Part shown: one piece after another, positions 51,768 to 60,919 of the stretch
Position numbering within the stretch: the stretch's first letter is position 1
Layout of the letters: each line of letters starts with the position of its first letter
DNA from: Mucilaginibacter rubeus
GTDB lineage: Bacteria; Bacteroidota; Bacteroidia; Sphingobacteriales; Sphingobacteriaceae
NCBI RefSeq assembly: GCF_003286415.2
Contig: NZ_CP043450.1
Span: forward strand, 5,270,001 to 5,334,000
Direction of reading: 5' to 3'
DNA: 64,000 bases
The notes under the pieces: model-generated
What the model was told of the DNA's origin: nothing
The model's database searches: none
The model's input: only the letters and a program-made list of their open reading frames with translations
Position numbers and translations under genes: made by a program

Positions 51768-52541
51768 TTACTCAAATAAATGCTGGCTTTCTGTATAATA
51801 CGTCTTGCGTTTATCCACTTCAGCCTTAAGAATAGGTTCGCCGCTGAGTGTTAAGCTTTGTTTCGGGCGGTGTACCTGCAAGAAATCACGTTCCTTTTCG
51901 GTGATCGTATCCGGAAAGTTGTGACGGATATGATTTTCAGCATCGGTCAATACCGATTTAATCGCTGCCGTTAAAATCTCAATATTTGTTTCAGGGATTT
52001 TATTGGCTTTGGAAAAAGGTGATATTTTGGCGGCATAAAGGATCTCATCCACATAGGCGTTTCCTATGCCCTGCACAGTTTTGCCCTCGGTCAACACAGT
52101 TTTAATGGATTTCGATAACTTCGGCAATGCCGATCGCAGATATCCGTCCGGTAGCTGCATGGCATCGGGGACGACAGCCGGCTTGGGATCGAGGGTCAGG
52201 ATTACCGCTTTCTGCCAATCCGTGATCGCAAGACCGGTTTGGTCTTCAAATAATAATTCCGCGATCGTAAACCGGTTTGTATTTTCACCTTCATACCAGT
52301 ACATGGTACCGTGCAACATCAGGTGCACACTTAATACATGGCCGTTTTGAAATATAAAATGTAATTCTTTGCCTGTTCTCCTGATATCGGTTAAAGCATG
52401 CCCCTCCAGGGATTCCTGTATGACGATTTCCGGAACTTTGAGTTGACGGGTTATGGGAATATGGATGGCTGACAAAGTTCTGCCGGCAAGCTTTTTAGCA
52501 AGGTTGTCACGGAATATGTTGAGATCAGGAATTTCTGGCAT
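51768..52541 (-). CDS. Fpg/Nei-family DNA glycosylase without zinc finger
   Basis: A 257-residue glycosylase. It begins MPEIPDLNIFRDNL, with Pro2 the catalytic nucleophile and Glu3 the acid after Met removal, and has RRTGKELHF with the conserved Lys. A helix-two-turn-helix follows (GIGNAYVDEILYAAKISP). The C-terminal finger lacks the four zinc cysteines (SGEPILKAEVDKRKTYYTES), like the zincless forms in some lineages. It removes oxidised bases and cuts the abasic strand. I choose ATG 52541 over an upstream start because Pro2 must follow Met. Confidence 0.92.
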   Translation of the reverse strand: MPEIPDLNIFRDNLAKKLAGRTLSAIHIPITRQLKVPEIVIQESLEGHALTDIRRTGKELHFIFQNGHVLSVHLMLHGTMYWYEGENTNRFTIAELLFEDQTGLAITDWQKAVILTLDPKPAVVPDAMQLPDGYLRSALPKLSKSIKTVLTEGKTVQGIGNAYVDEILYAAKISPFSKANKIPETNIEILTAAIKSVLTDAENHIRHNFPDTITEKERDFLQVHRPKQSLTLSGEPILKAEVDKRKTYYTESQHLFE

Positions 52542-52554
52542 GGTTGATTTAAGC

Positions 52555-52785
52555 TTAAAGGTATTCACTTTCGACCCGAAGGCCAATTTCTTCAATGATC
52601 GAATCCGGCAGTATGACGCCCGATTCCTGTATCCAGGTCGCATCACCCGTAAGGGCTATAGTCGCGATAAAGCGCCCGTCGAACAATATCTCGCAGGATT
52701 GCGCCTGCATGTTCACCCGGCACCTGACTTTTTCTCCTGCGTAATCCAGTTCAAAACTAAAAGTAGGATCTTGATCTTCCATCAT
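52555..52785 (-). CDS. Small hypothetical next to the glycosylase
   Basis: A 76-residue protein (FSFELDYAGEKVRCRVNM, then DGRFIATIALTGDATWIQES and IIEEIGLRVESEYL), another member of the recurring strand-DG-strand-W-helix pattern. It is 13 bp upstream of the glycosylase ATG on the same strand and 3 bp after the DUF72 gene. It may be an accessory factor; its function is unknown. Confidence 0.55.
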   Translation of the reverse strand: MMEDQDPTFSFELDYAGEKVRCRVNMQAQSCEILFDGRFIATIALTGDATWIQESGVILPDSIIEEIGLRVESEYL

Positions 52786-52788
52786 AAA

Positions 52789-53688
52789 TTATTTAAGCGA
52801 CTGACCGGGAATCTGGATTTTTAAGCTGAGTTCCCGGTTCAGGCTATCAATGAAATAATCATACAATGACAATGAAGGCGCGTCGCCGGCGTGGATGAAA
52901 AAGTAAAGGGACCTGAGGCCGGTTTGCTTCCACGCTTTAAGCCGTTTGACCCACTCATCTAACCTGAGTAAATCTGTTCGCTCGTCCCCGCAATTAACGA
53001 ATCGTATAAAAGCATGTGGGACCGTCAGTTCCATGTGTAGGCAATCCCGCCTTCCGGCCGTGTCCGAGACGACCGCACCGATATTTAGATCACTGAGCAA
53101 GTTAAACAAACTATTCCGGTGTTCTTCCGCTGCAAACCAGCTTTTATTCCTTACTTCGATATACAAAGGCGCATCTGAAGGTAAAGATGATAAATAGGAC
53201 CTCAATTCGGGAAAGCTCTTGGGTGAGAAGTTATCCGCCAGTTGAAGAAACAAAGGTCCGAGATGTTTTCCGAAAACGGAGATATTAGTGTAAAATTCGT
53301 TGGTTTGTTCCTCTACATTACGAAACCTGCGGATATGCGTAATACTCTGCGGGAACTTGGGGCAGAATTTAAAGTCAGGTATGTCCTGAACCATTTCTTT
53401 CCAGGCGGCGATCCGTTCCCGGGGTTGTGGCTGATAAAATGTAGCCCCAAGCTCTACCGTATTAAAATACCTGGCATAATTCCTTAAAAAGTCTGCGTCT
53501 TTGGTTCCTTTGGGATATAAGCTGCCGATCCAATTCTTATAACCCCACTTTGGCGCGCCCACAAAGGCTTCAAAATCACCCACAGGTTCCGCGTTTTCGA
53601 AAACCCGTAAAGTTCTCACGCTGTCCGCCGGCAAGTGATGATCAAAATTTGTTATGTCTATTTCGTTTCTACCAAAGTGCATAATCAA
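52789..53688 (-). CDS. DUF72/YecE-family protein
   Basis: A 299-residue TIM-barrel protein with VGAPKWGYKNWIGSLYPKG, FNTVELGATFYQPQP and FKFCPKFPQSITHIRRF, followed by GPLFLQLADNFSP, a typical DUF72 order. The biochemical role is unknown; family members are linked to DNA repair or stress. It leads the small gene and the glycosylase gene, so the three form one operon. Confidence 0.88.
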   Translation of the reverse strand: MIMHFGRNEIDITNFDHHLPADSVRTLRVFENAEPVGDFEAFVGAPKWGYKNWIGSLYPKGTKDADFLRNYARYFNTVELGATFYQPQPRERIAAWKEMVQDIPDFKFCPKFPQSITHIRRFRNVEEQTNEFYTNISVFGKHLGPLFLQLADNFSPKSFPELRSYLSSLPSDAPLYIEVRNKSWFAAEEHRNSLFNLLSDLNIGAVVSDTAGRRDCLHMELTVPHAFIRFVNCGDERTDLLRLDEWVKRLKAWKQTGLRSLYFFIHAGDAPSLSLYDYFIDSLNRELSLKIQIPGQSLK

Positions 53689-53887
53689 AGGTATTGAGTC
53701 CTTTCAAAAAAGCATTATCATACGCTAAATAAATTGTCCGATCGCCGGCATCTCTGCATTAAAAAGAGTCCTAAAAGGAGCATAACGGACATATTGTTTA
53801 TGCGATGCACTTATACTCTGCTGGATGGCCGGCATGATCGCTTAATTTGACCGAAAAGAAAAAATAAATTAATTTCAGCCGCTGGGT

Positions 53888-54118
53888 ATGGGACAATTAC
53901 TAAGGATAAATTTTGAGAATCAAGATTATAGTTTCAGGATCTTGAACAAAGAAGCAATTACGCGTGAAACACAGATCATCGATCTGCTGCTGGACGGCCA
54001 GCCGTTGACGATCATTAAAGAAGGCAAGTTTTGGGTGGCGGAAAAACCAATGCAAGGTATTACGGCCGACCTGGTTAGTGCAGTCGCTAAAAACATCGCC
54101 CTACGTTTCCGGATATGA
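53888..54118 (+). CDS. Small hypothetical overlapping the GNAT gene
   Basis: A 76-residue protein (LLRINFENQDYSFRIL, then DGQPLTIIKEGKFWVAEKP and TADLVSAVAKNIALRF), fitting the recurring small-protein pattern. Its stop overlaps the start of the acetyltransferase gene by 4 bp. Function unknown. Confidence 0.55.
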   Translation: MGQLLRINFENQDYSFRILNKEAITRETQIIDLLLDGQPLTIIKEGKFWVAEKPMQGITADLVSAVAKNIALRFRI

Positions 54119-54642
54119 CCGTTATCGAAAACGATGCCTATTGTATCGAACCTTTAGCCGCAAATGATGTCCTGCAACATGAAAGACTGGCCTCGGAAAT
54201 CTATCAGTTATTATCCGATGAGCATACGTTACAATACCTACCCGACAAAAAACTCACATCATTGCATGAGGCCAGGATCTGGCTGAGTACCGCTATATTA
54301 AATTTCTATTCCGGCCGCAACCAGGTCCATTTGATCCGCTCAAAGTCGAACGGTGCATTATTAGGTGTTCTGGACCTTATACCGCCGGTAGTGGCTAAAG
54401 AGCATTACCAGCTGGCACACTATCCATTTTTTATCGAATTTTATTTGAAAGGACACGTCCGGGGCAAAGCATTAATGACGGGATTACTGCCGAAAGTAGT
54501 CAAACATTTGGAAGGTAAAGGGATCCGAGAACTGGCAGCCGTTGTCAACCGGCGTAATATTCCGGCTGCAAAAGTATTAAAGCGTTCCGGTTTCAGGTTA
54601 GCCGGAATTTTTGATCAGATGCAGGATATTTATTATTACTGA
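54115..54642 (+). CDS. GNAT-family N-acetyltransferase
   Basis: A 175-residue acetyltransferase with VHLIRSKSNGALLGVLDLIP, FYLKGHVRGKALMTGLLPKVVKH (acetyl-CoA-binding segment) and LAAVVNRRNIPAAKVLKRSGFRLAG, which matches the C-terminal motif of RimJ/RimL-like enzymes. The acceptor is unknown. It is translationally coupled to the small gene upstream. Confidence 0.85.
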   Translation: MTVIENDAYCIEPLAANDVLQHERLASEIYQLLSDEHTLQYLPDKKLTSLHEARIWLSTAILNFYSGRNQVHLIRSKSNGALLGVLDLIPPVVAKEHYQLAHYPFFIEFYLKGHVRGKALMTGLLPKVVKHLEGKGIRELAAVVNRRNIPAAKVLKRSGFRLAGIFDQMQDIYYY

Positions 54643-54707
54643 ATACCTTAAAAATTTATGACAAAATAATTTTAAAGTCGCTAGAATTAGTATCATGCAA
54701 AACCGGG

Positions 54708-55136
54708 TTAGCCCATTGAGATTTTCTCAATATAAGATTCCAATACACGAATAAGAAGCTGATATTTTAAATTTTTTTTTGAGTGGATAAGTTGCATCAG
54801 CAGGAATATCCATAAAACAGCCAGTATCATTGATCCCATCAGAAGTCCCATCCTGATTTCCTGGAAGGGCGATCCCCCCCTGAACGCTAAAGCCGAGATA
54901 ATTGCACTAACCACGAGAAAAACCGAAATAAGTTTGTAGAGACTAAATCCCTGATAGCGTTGTTCTTCAGCCTGACGTTCTTTGAGTAAGACCACAAAAA
55001 ATTTTAGTTTTTCAAGACTTACAGGAGGAAAGCCGGAAAAAAAAGCCTGAATCTTGGATACCTGCACATCCAAAGGATTAGCAGGCTTCAGCTGTTGCTT
55101 TTCAAAATAAATGAGTTCCTCGACGATCATGTTCAA
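54708..55136 (-). CDS. Membrane protein of unknown function
   Basis: A 142-residue protein with a cytoplasmic N-terminal helix region (FFVVLLKERQAEEQRYQ) and two transmembrane segments (about residues 70-90 and 100-120). No family is recognised. It is the last cargo-type gene before the transfer operon terminator. Confidence 0.55.
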   Translation of the reverse strand: MNMIVEELIYFEKQQLKPANPLDVQVSKIQAFFSGFPPVSLEKLKFFVVLLKERQAEEQRYQGFSLYKLISVFLVVSAIISALAFRGGSPFQEIRMGLLMGSMILAVLWIFLLMQLIHSKKNLKYQLLIRVLESYIEKISMG

Positions 55137-55200
55137 AAATAAAGATTTCCGGCAGTTTTAATTGATATGTTGAAAGTTCTGCTCAATCGCCGCCAAAAAT

Positions 55201-55234
55201 AAAAGCCCCAAAGCGCTCGCCGCCGGGACTTTTT
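55201..55234 (-). terminator. Transfer operon terminator
   Basis: On the minus strand, AAAAGTCCC (55233-55225) pairs with GGGGCTTTT (55209-55201) with G-U wobble and a further GCG stem inside, followed by T-rich sequence. It lies about 110 bp past the last gene of the tra operon (55343). Confidence 0.65.
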
Positions 55235-55342
55235 CCTAAACCTTATCACAATGAGCTTAGGAGAGCTCATTAAAGCCAAAGATGATGATTAATATGGATT
55301 TACTACTGGTTTGAGAACAATCGTGATTTGCTGTGACGACGA

Positions 55343-56566
55343 TCAAACTTTTACACTGCTTTTACGGGACTGCTTTTTCTCAGGCTCCTGCGCTTTTGAA
55401 GAATCACCCTGCTTTTCTGATCTGGTTTGTTTTTGACTTGTTTCCTGTTTCTGGGCAGGTGGGAACAATTCTTCCCTTTTCATCTTTTTCATTTGATGGT
55501 CAAAGACGTTGACAGTTTTATATTGCGGGTTGGCAGCGATAAAATACTTCTGCTCATTGCCGTCCTTTTCGACCGTAATCTGCTGTTTGTTGCCTTTCTT
55601 TAGCGAACGAAGCAGGTCTTCCCTTGATTTGGGATCATTCATTTCCTTGATTCCCTTGCCGTCAAGGAATTTTTCGACGTCAAAGCTGTGCTGCTTTAAA
55701 CGGGCATTCCCGCCATCGGTCAGGTCCTTCCAATCCAGCTTCACCCAGGCATGATATTTCTCCTGATCTTTATTGAACAGCTGCTTGAATACCGCCCTGC
55801 CGTCCAAGCCATCCGACCGGTCCATAAGGTTAAACGCTTCCTTCGCCGTAACGCCGTTACCTTTGTTGATATAAAAACTTTGCGTGGTGTTTTCATTGCC
55901 TTGTTTTACAGAGGCGTCGAATTTATTCAGGAAATACATATCCTGATTATTCCCGGCCTTAAAATGAAGCGTATAGTCGACTTTACGCTGGTTATATTCC
56001 TGTTGCGTGGTCAGGTTAAATTCAGGCGTTTTCGCTTTGATCTGCTTTTCCATTTCACCGTTCAGCTTCTCGCCAAACCCAAGGTTCAGCAGACTGTTCT
56101 TCAAAAATTCTACGTTCTGATTCATTGGACTATGATTTAATTGTTGGAAATAATCGATTTGTTTCGGGTTATCGGCAGTCAGGTAAGTACTCGCTTCTGC
56201 TCTGTTCATGATCCACGGCACTGTCGGCTCGTCCGGCTGTTTTAGGACCAGTTCTTTAGCCAGCACCTTCGCGGCAACGTCCTTATGGACGTCCGCGCTG
56301 AATCCGCGTGAACTTTGATTCATCGTTCCCTGCTGATATAAAAAAGCATCGTAACTGTGCAATACAACTGGCCCCTCCCGCACGGGGCGGTAGAGATCGA
56401 AAAAGAAATCAAACGCCACCCGTTCAGAAACCTCGCGGTGCTGGATTTGAAACTGGACATTGTTGCTCAGGACACTCTCCCGCAGCCGGTCAACCAGTTT
56501 CGGCGAAACAAAGCCGAGATCAGCCAGTTGGTTCTTCAATTCAAATAAGTTTGTGGCGCGATCCAT
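55343..56566 (-). CDS. Transfer-region hypothetical, paralogue of the upstream gene
   Basis: A 407-residue protein with a soluble N-terminal part, a middle region (YTLHFKAGNNQDMYFLNKFD, then EAFNLM and DGRAVFKQL) and a repeat-like end (FIAANPQYKTVNVFDHQM). Segments align in the same order with the neighbouring gene at 56541 (LNLHFEK, GRALKQ, FLQADPATKKILLFDADY). I read the two as tandem paralogues. No known family is recognised. The C-terminus is Lys/Gln-rich (TSQKQTRSEKQGD). It is the last gene of the tra operon, overlaps the neighbour by 26 bp, and follows traM after it. Confidence 0.55.
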   Translation of the reverse strand: MDRATNLFELKNQLADLGFVSPKLVDRLRESVLSNNVQFQIQHREVSERVAFDFFFDLYRPVREGPVVLHSYDAFLYQQGTMNQSSRGFSADVHKDVAAKVLAKELVLKQPDEPTVPWIMNRAEASTYLTADNPKQIDYFQQLNHSPMNQNVEFLKNSLLNLGFGEKLNGEMEKQIKAKTPEFNLTTQQEYNQRKVDYTLHFKAGNNQDMYFLNKFDASVKQGNENTTQSFYINKGNGVTAKEAFNLMDRSDGLDGRAVFKQLFNKDQEKYHAWVKLDWKDLTDGGNARLKQHSFDVEKFLDGKGIKEMNDPKSREDLLRSLKKGNKQQITVEKDGNEQKYFIAANPQYKTVNVFDHQMKKMKREELFPPAQKQETSQKQTRSEKQGDSSKAQEPEKKQSRKSSVKV

Positions 56567-57578
56567 TTTTCACTCCTTTCGTTAAGTTTTGTAATTCAGG
56601 TTCCGCTTTAATGCTATTATCCGCCTTTTCCTTCTTCTGCTCAGGTTGAGGGGGGTTGAAAGGCCGGTAATCGGCATCGAAAAGCAGGATCTTTTTGGTT
56701 GCAGGGTCAGCCTGCAGGAAAACCTCATGTGATTGCCCGTGCTGTTTCCATTGAGTTTCTACCTGCTGACCATTCTCGAGCAGCCGGGCAAACTCCGTCT
56801 TGTTACCAGATATAGCGGGGAGATCGCTTAACACTTTTCCGATGTCAAAAGCATAATCCGGATGGTATTCCCGGATACCTTCTGATCCGAGTTGCACCCA
56901 GCGTTGCTGTTCCCGCCCTTCAAAATCAGGGTAATTTTGTTTAAGGGCACGTCCCTCTAAAAGCCCTCTGACCTGATCGACTTTAAGATCCGGCCACTCG
57001 GCTGTCATAAAGGAGTGCGAACTGACTCCATGATCGCCGCGAAGTAATTTTCCGTCGACCCGGTTCAGCTGGAAATTACCATAGGCATCTTTTTCAAAAT
57101 GCAGGTTCAAACCAAGTTTCTTATCCCGTTCAAGTTGGGAATCGACAGCAAGCTTAACCTGGCGCTGATCCTGGTCCAGATGATCTTCCAATCTGCCGGC
57201 TATAGAACCAAGACCTGAATTCCTCAACATGGTCTTCAGAGTGGTCATATTATTTTCCCGTTGTATCCGTTGTTGCGCGAGGAAAGCGGGCCGGTCGATA
57301 TAACGGTCTTTCAGCCGGTGAAAAACCCTGACCACTGGATTAGGGAATATTTGACGCTCAAGTTTCTTGATCTGGTTATTGAGCAATAGCATAAAAGGCT
57401 GTTCATCGGGTCTCGCCGTTTGGATAAGCCGGTGCCGGGCCTCCCTCAGGTGGTTGTATTGAAGCCTGCTGATACCGGACTGGTCAGCTATACCTGTTCT
57501 GAGCAGGGGATCCATGACTTTCTTTCGATCTTCCAAGTCGCTGAAAGCCAGGAGTACCCGGTTGGTCATTACTTTCAT
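56541..57578 (-). CDS. Transfer-region hypothetical, tandem paralogue
   Basis: A 345-residue protein with LLRTGIADQSGISRLQYNH near the N-terminus, a basic helical linker, and the block LNLHFEKDAYGNFQLNRVDG...LLEGRALKQNYPDFEG shared in order with the next gene. It starts 5 bp after the end of traM, so it is part of the operon. A role in transfer or entry is inferred from position only. Confidence 0.55.
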   Translation of the reverse strand: MKVMTNRVLLAFSDLEDRKKVMDPLLRTGIADQSGISRLQYNHLREARHRLIQTARPDEQPFMLLLNNQIKKLERQIFPNPVVRVFHRLKDRYIDRPAFLAQQRIQRENNMTTLKTMLRNSGLGSIAGRLEDHLDQDQRQVKLAVDSQLERDKKLGLNLHFEKDAYGNFQLNRVDGKLLRGDHGVSSHSFMTAEWPDLKVDQVRGLLEGRALKQNYPDFEGREQQRWVQLGSEGIREYHPDYAFDIGKVLSDLPAISGNKTEFARLLENGQQVETQWKQHGQSHEVFLQADPATKKILLFDADYRPFNPPQPEQKKEKADNSIKAEPELQNLTKGVKNGSRHKLI

Positions 57579-57583
57579 TGGGC

Positions 57584-58714
57584 TTAGGGATTGATTTTAA
57601 GCAGGACTGGATAGGCATCACCAAGCCTGACCTTGATTTTCCTGGCCTTTTTGCTGAAAATGCTTTTAGCCGCGTTCACGCCGCCCGCGGCCGCCTGCGC
57701 GCCGATACTCTGGTCAACGGATAGAAACTGCATACTTTGGATCGCGTTATCGCCGGCGGAAATAGCGGCCCCCGATATTTCCGCTTCAGGGGCAGGAATA
57801 CCCGGCATCCCGTCCAGACTGAAAACAGTCAGGTTTACCGGCAATATCTGCTTATCCAGCCTGATATTTCTGATTGTCAATAGCAGCCGTTGGTTGGTTA
57901 CCTGGCACATGCCAAACAATTCCTGCCCTTTCGGCAATACCTGGTTCTTAACCGTCAATGTATCGGTCAGCTTCAGTTTCACGACGCCGCCGTCCGCTAC
58001 TTTTTGTTTTCCGTCAATAACTGCGGGAACAGCGCGAAAAGGCTGCGCTGCAGAATCCGTCTTCGGCGGATTGGATTTGCCTGGTGAATTTTCGGGGCGT
58101 TGCGAATTCTGTAATGTTTGCAATTGCTCCATCAGCTTGCTTAATTGCTGGATCTCCGGGTCCGGGCTATTATCGGCATGCATACTGTTAACCATCTTTT
58201 GGATCTGCTCTACATTTTTTACAGCTTCCGAATGTTCAGGGCTATAGGAAGGTGCTGTTACCGCAGGCTGTGGCTGATGGAGCTGACGGTTAAGTTGTGA
58301 AAGCCGCGCCTCAATTTTTGCGGATTGTTGGTCGGCAGTAAAAGGCTTGAGGGTATTAGCTGCCTGCTCTTCCTTGGGTACAACACTATTCCTGCTTCCA
58401 AAACCCATGCGTTCAACAAAACTTTGGCTGATGCCATCTGTAGCATGAGCGGAATCGTTGTTCGAGGACTGGTAAATCCCCATTTTATCTTTGGCTTTAT
58501 CTTCTTTAAACTGCGCTGAAGGTAAAGCCATATCGATCCCTTTCTGCTCTGCCACGGGAAAAGACGATTTTGCAGATTTCCCCCCGCCAAGTGCCCAGAA
58601 TGCCATAGTGGTAAATGGGAGTACCAGCAAGGGTAATACCATAAGGAATCGTCTTTTCTTTAAAAATTCATTGCTATGCTGCGGCTTCGCAGCCTTCTGT
58701 TGTTGCTTTTTCAT
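57584..58714 (-). CDS. traM: Conjugative transfer protein TraM
   Basis: A 376-residue protein with one N-terminal transmembrane helix (FLMVLPLLVLPFTTMAFWALGGG, shown as LMVLPLLVLPF) and a periplasmic tail. Conserved-looking C-terminal segments include LFGMCQVTNQRLLLTIRNIR and VNLTVFSLDGMPGIPAPE, and VLLKINP ends it. This matches Bacteroidetes TraM, thought to be a VirB10-like part of the channel. It follows the small traL-like gene. Confidence 0.9.
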   Translation of the reverse strand: MKKQQQKAAKPQHSNEFLKKRRFLMVLPLLVLPFTTMAFWALGGGKSAKSSFPVAEQKGIDMALPSAQFKEDKAKDKMGIYQSSNNDSAHATDGISQSFVERMGFGSRNSVVPKEEQAANTLKPFTADQQSAKIEARLSQLNRQLHQPQPAVTAPSYSPEHSEAVKNVEQIQKMVNSMHADNSPDPEIQQLSKLMEQLQTLQNSQRPENSPGKSNPPKTDSAAQPFRAVPAVIDGKQKVADGGVVKLKLTDTLTVKNQVLPKGQELFGMCQVTNQRLLLTIRNIRLDKQILPVNLTVFSLDGMPGIPAPEAEISGAAISAGDNAIQSMQFLSVDQSIGAQAAAGGVNAAKSIFSKKARKIKVRLGDAYPVLLKINP

Positions 58715-58719
58715 AAGAT

Positions 58720-59058
58720 CTATTTTCGATGGGTTAATGAATCTGTTTTTAATACGGTATCCTCCCCGGGCGGCTGGCCATTTGACGCTTCGCCGATATG
58801 CCGGGAAACGTAGCTTCCGCTGGTAATCGGCGCCGACTTCCCGCGCTGCAGGATCAAACTGGCTACCATCGCCCCCGCAAATACCGCAATGATCGCGGCC
58901 AGTATCCCCGCTTGCCGGCGAAGGGAATAATTACCGACCATCTTATTCATGCGCATGCTGACATGATCCTGCCACCGGATGACCTTACCGGCGATCCTGA
59001 TCGCCAACGGATCATTTGCCGCGTCAATAGTTTTCGGTTGTCTGCTGAATAGGTTCAT
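58720..59058 (-). CDS. Small TraL-like membrane protein
   Basis: A 112-residue protein with one transmembrane segment near residues 50-70 (AGILAAIIAVFAGAMVASLIL). It sits between traK and traM, where Bacteroidetes elements carry a short traL/DUF3989-type gene. The identification is by position and topology. The N-terminus (FSRQPKTIDAANDPLAIRIAG) is cytoplasmic. Confidence 0.6.
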   Translation of the reverse strand: MNLFSRQPKTIDAANDPLAIRIAGKVIRWQDHVSMRMNKMVGNYSLRRQAGILAAIIAVFAGAMVASLILQRGKSAPITSGSYVSRHIGEASNGQPPGEDTVLKTDSLTHRK

Positions 59059-59062
59059 AGGA

Positions 59063-59680
59063 TTAATGTTTAATCGTTGTGTCGCGATTCGTCAATACCT
59101 GCCAGTGCTGGATCAGGAATCCATGTGGATTATTATCGGTCTGTTGCTGCATATCCCGGACCTCTCCACGGGTCACCAGCTTCCGGGTTACTGTGCTGCT
59201 CGCCCGGATAAGCTTTTCGGTCGCGTAACAGGTGAAGGAATATGGAAATTGGTTACCCTCCAAACTCGTACTGTCTACCTTGATCCGCTGCGAGATGTTC
59301 GCGGAGATCAGGTTATTGAAATATCCGGACTCCTTGAGGTTATCGTACTGGTGTTTGGCAGATTCGTCGGCCAGGTAAAGCGCTTTAGAGATATTGGCCT
59401 GTATGGCCTGGTCATCAGGGCTAAGATTGAAAAAATCCTCGTGAAAAGTCTTAATATGGTCTCGCAGCTCTACCGGCAGATTGCTCTTCCGGTCGGACGC
59501 GAGCGCCTCCAGCACTTTCCCGTTGTAAAGGATATGAACGGTTTGTTGTGCCCTGGCAACCGTTTTACTATTGATATAGCAGACAAAACAGGTAATGAAA
59601 ATATTTGCGCCGATCAGCACGATGCTGAAAACTTTGATATGCTTAAAGGCGGTGTCGATATTTTTCAGATGTGTAAACAT
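59063..59680 (-). CDS. traK: Conjugative transfer protein TraK
   Basis: A 205-residue protein with one N-terminal transmembrane helix (VFSIVLIGANIFITCFVCYIN) and a periplasmic domain (ARAQQTVHILYNGKVLEALASDR, and YFNNLISANISQRIKVD). These match Bacteroidetes TraK, a VirB8-like core component that positions the channel. The next gene begins 4 bp downstream. Confidence 0.9.
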   Translation of the reverse strand: MFTHLKNIDTAFKHIKVFSIVLIGANIFITCFVCYINSKTVARAQQTVHILYNGKVLEALASDRKSNLPVELRDHIKTFHEDFFNLSPDDQAIQANISKALYLADESAKHQYDNLKESGYFNNLISANISQRIKVDSTSLEGNQFPYSFTCYATEKLIRASSTVTRKLVTRGEVRDMQQQTDNNPHGFLIQHWQVLTNRDTTIKH

Positions 59681-59695
59681 GGCAGTCGTTTTTGG

Positions 59696-60919
59696 TTAAG
59701 AGACTTTATTATCTTTATCACCGGATAAGCGCCCGGCCTGGTAATTATCGACCTGGTTTTCCCTACCGCCGGAACGGTATCCCGCTGCAAGATCACCGGG
59801 TGCTGAAGCGAGATTAAACGCACCGTTTAAGGCCCGCTGCCCTCCGGCCGTACCTGCCTGCGTAATCGTACGGGAAGACTGGCTGATCAGCGTATTTACT
59901 TTTTGTAATAAACCGTTGCCGCCACCCGCATTCACGATATATCCTGCAATGCCGGGCACGGTGAAATAACCGAGGATGCCAATGATCAGGAAGATCAGGT
60001 AGGCAGTATCGGTGGAACTGAAGAAAGTATCACCGGTATTTTCCACCTGGGAAATATCCAACTTGAGCATGTTCTCCTGGACCTTGCCGATGATGGCCCC
60101 GAAGATGTTGGCCACCGGCAGCCATAGGAATACATTGATGTACTTGGCTAACCAGACAGACAGCGTATGCTGAAATCCGTCAAATACCGCTAAACCAAAA
60201 ACAATTGGCCCGAGAATGGCAAGCACGATCAGGTAAAAGGTCCTGATGGTATTGATACAAAGTGCAGCGGCTTCATAAAGCACCTGTAAAACTTCTGACA
60301 TCCATTGCTTTACCGTATTTCTGAAATTATAAGATGCTTTGGCCATGGCGAATTTTACATCATTGCCTATCCCATCAATGACACCTTCATTTGCACCTGT
60401 TGGGTCATCGTGATGCGTGTATTTATACCAGGTTGCACGGTCCCCCTCTCCACTTTCCCCGACATACATTTGCCAGGTTTCCGTCTGCTTTACTGCCGCC
60501 TCTTTGGCCTGCAACAGTTTTTCAATGGCGGCATCCGAATTCTGTACCATCCCTGAAGTAGCGATGACGGTCGGTTGCATGACGCCATTGATCACAGCGA
60601 TCACGCCCGGAAAAATTATCAATGCGATACCTAAGGCAAAGGGACGCATCAGGGGATAAAAATCGATAGGCTCGGCATTGGCGATCTGACGCCACACCCG
60701 GTAGCTGATATAAAGTAATGCACCAAAACCCGCAATAGCGCGACCCACACCGATGAGTTCGCCGCATAATGGCAGCATATCATTATAAACGCTGTCGAGG
60801 GTTGCCTGTAATCCGTGTATATCATCAGCGATGCCTGCGGCGCGGGAATTGAATGGCAATAGCATCATGGCCCCGGCGACGATTCCGGCGAATAATAATT
60901 TGTTTCTCATCATGATCAA
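59696..60919 (-). CDS. traJ: Conjugative transfer protein TraJ
   Basis: A 407-residue polytopic membrane protein with an N-terminal signal-like segment and at least six hydrophobic segments. It includes FYLIVLAILGPIVFGLAVFDGF and VAGIVGYIV-like motifs, as in Bacteroidetes TraJ, the VirB6-like inner-membrane channel protein. It overlaps the upstream gene by 4 bp. Confidence 0.9.
   Translation of the reverse strand: MIMMRNKLLFAGIVAGAMMLLPFNSRAAGIADDIHGLQATLDSVYNDMLPLCGELIGVGRAIAGFGALLYISYRVWRQIANAEPIDFYPLMRPFALGIALIIFPGVIAVINGVMQPTVIATSGMVQNSDAAIEKLLQAKEAAVKQTETWQMYVGESGEGDRATWYKYTHHDDPTGANEGVIDGIGNDVKFAMAKASYNFRNTVKQWMSEVLQVLYEAAALCINTIRTFYLIVLAILGPIVFGLAVFDGFQHTLSVWLAKYINVFLWLPVANIFGAIIGKVQENMLKLDISQVENTGDTFFSSTDTAYLIFLIIGILGYFTVPGIAGYIVNAGGGNGLLQKVNTLISQSSRTITQAGTAGGQRALNGAFNLASAPGDLAAGYRSGGRENQVDNYQAGRLSGDKDNKVS

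Noticed and set aside
53701..53740. CGCTAAATAAATTGTC as a fourth SOS-type operator
   Set aside because: Only the left half matches; the right half lacks TTAG, so it does not meet the motif.
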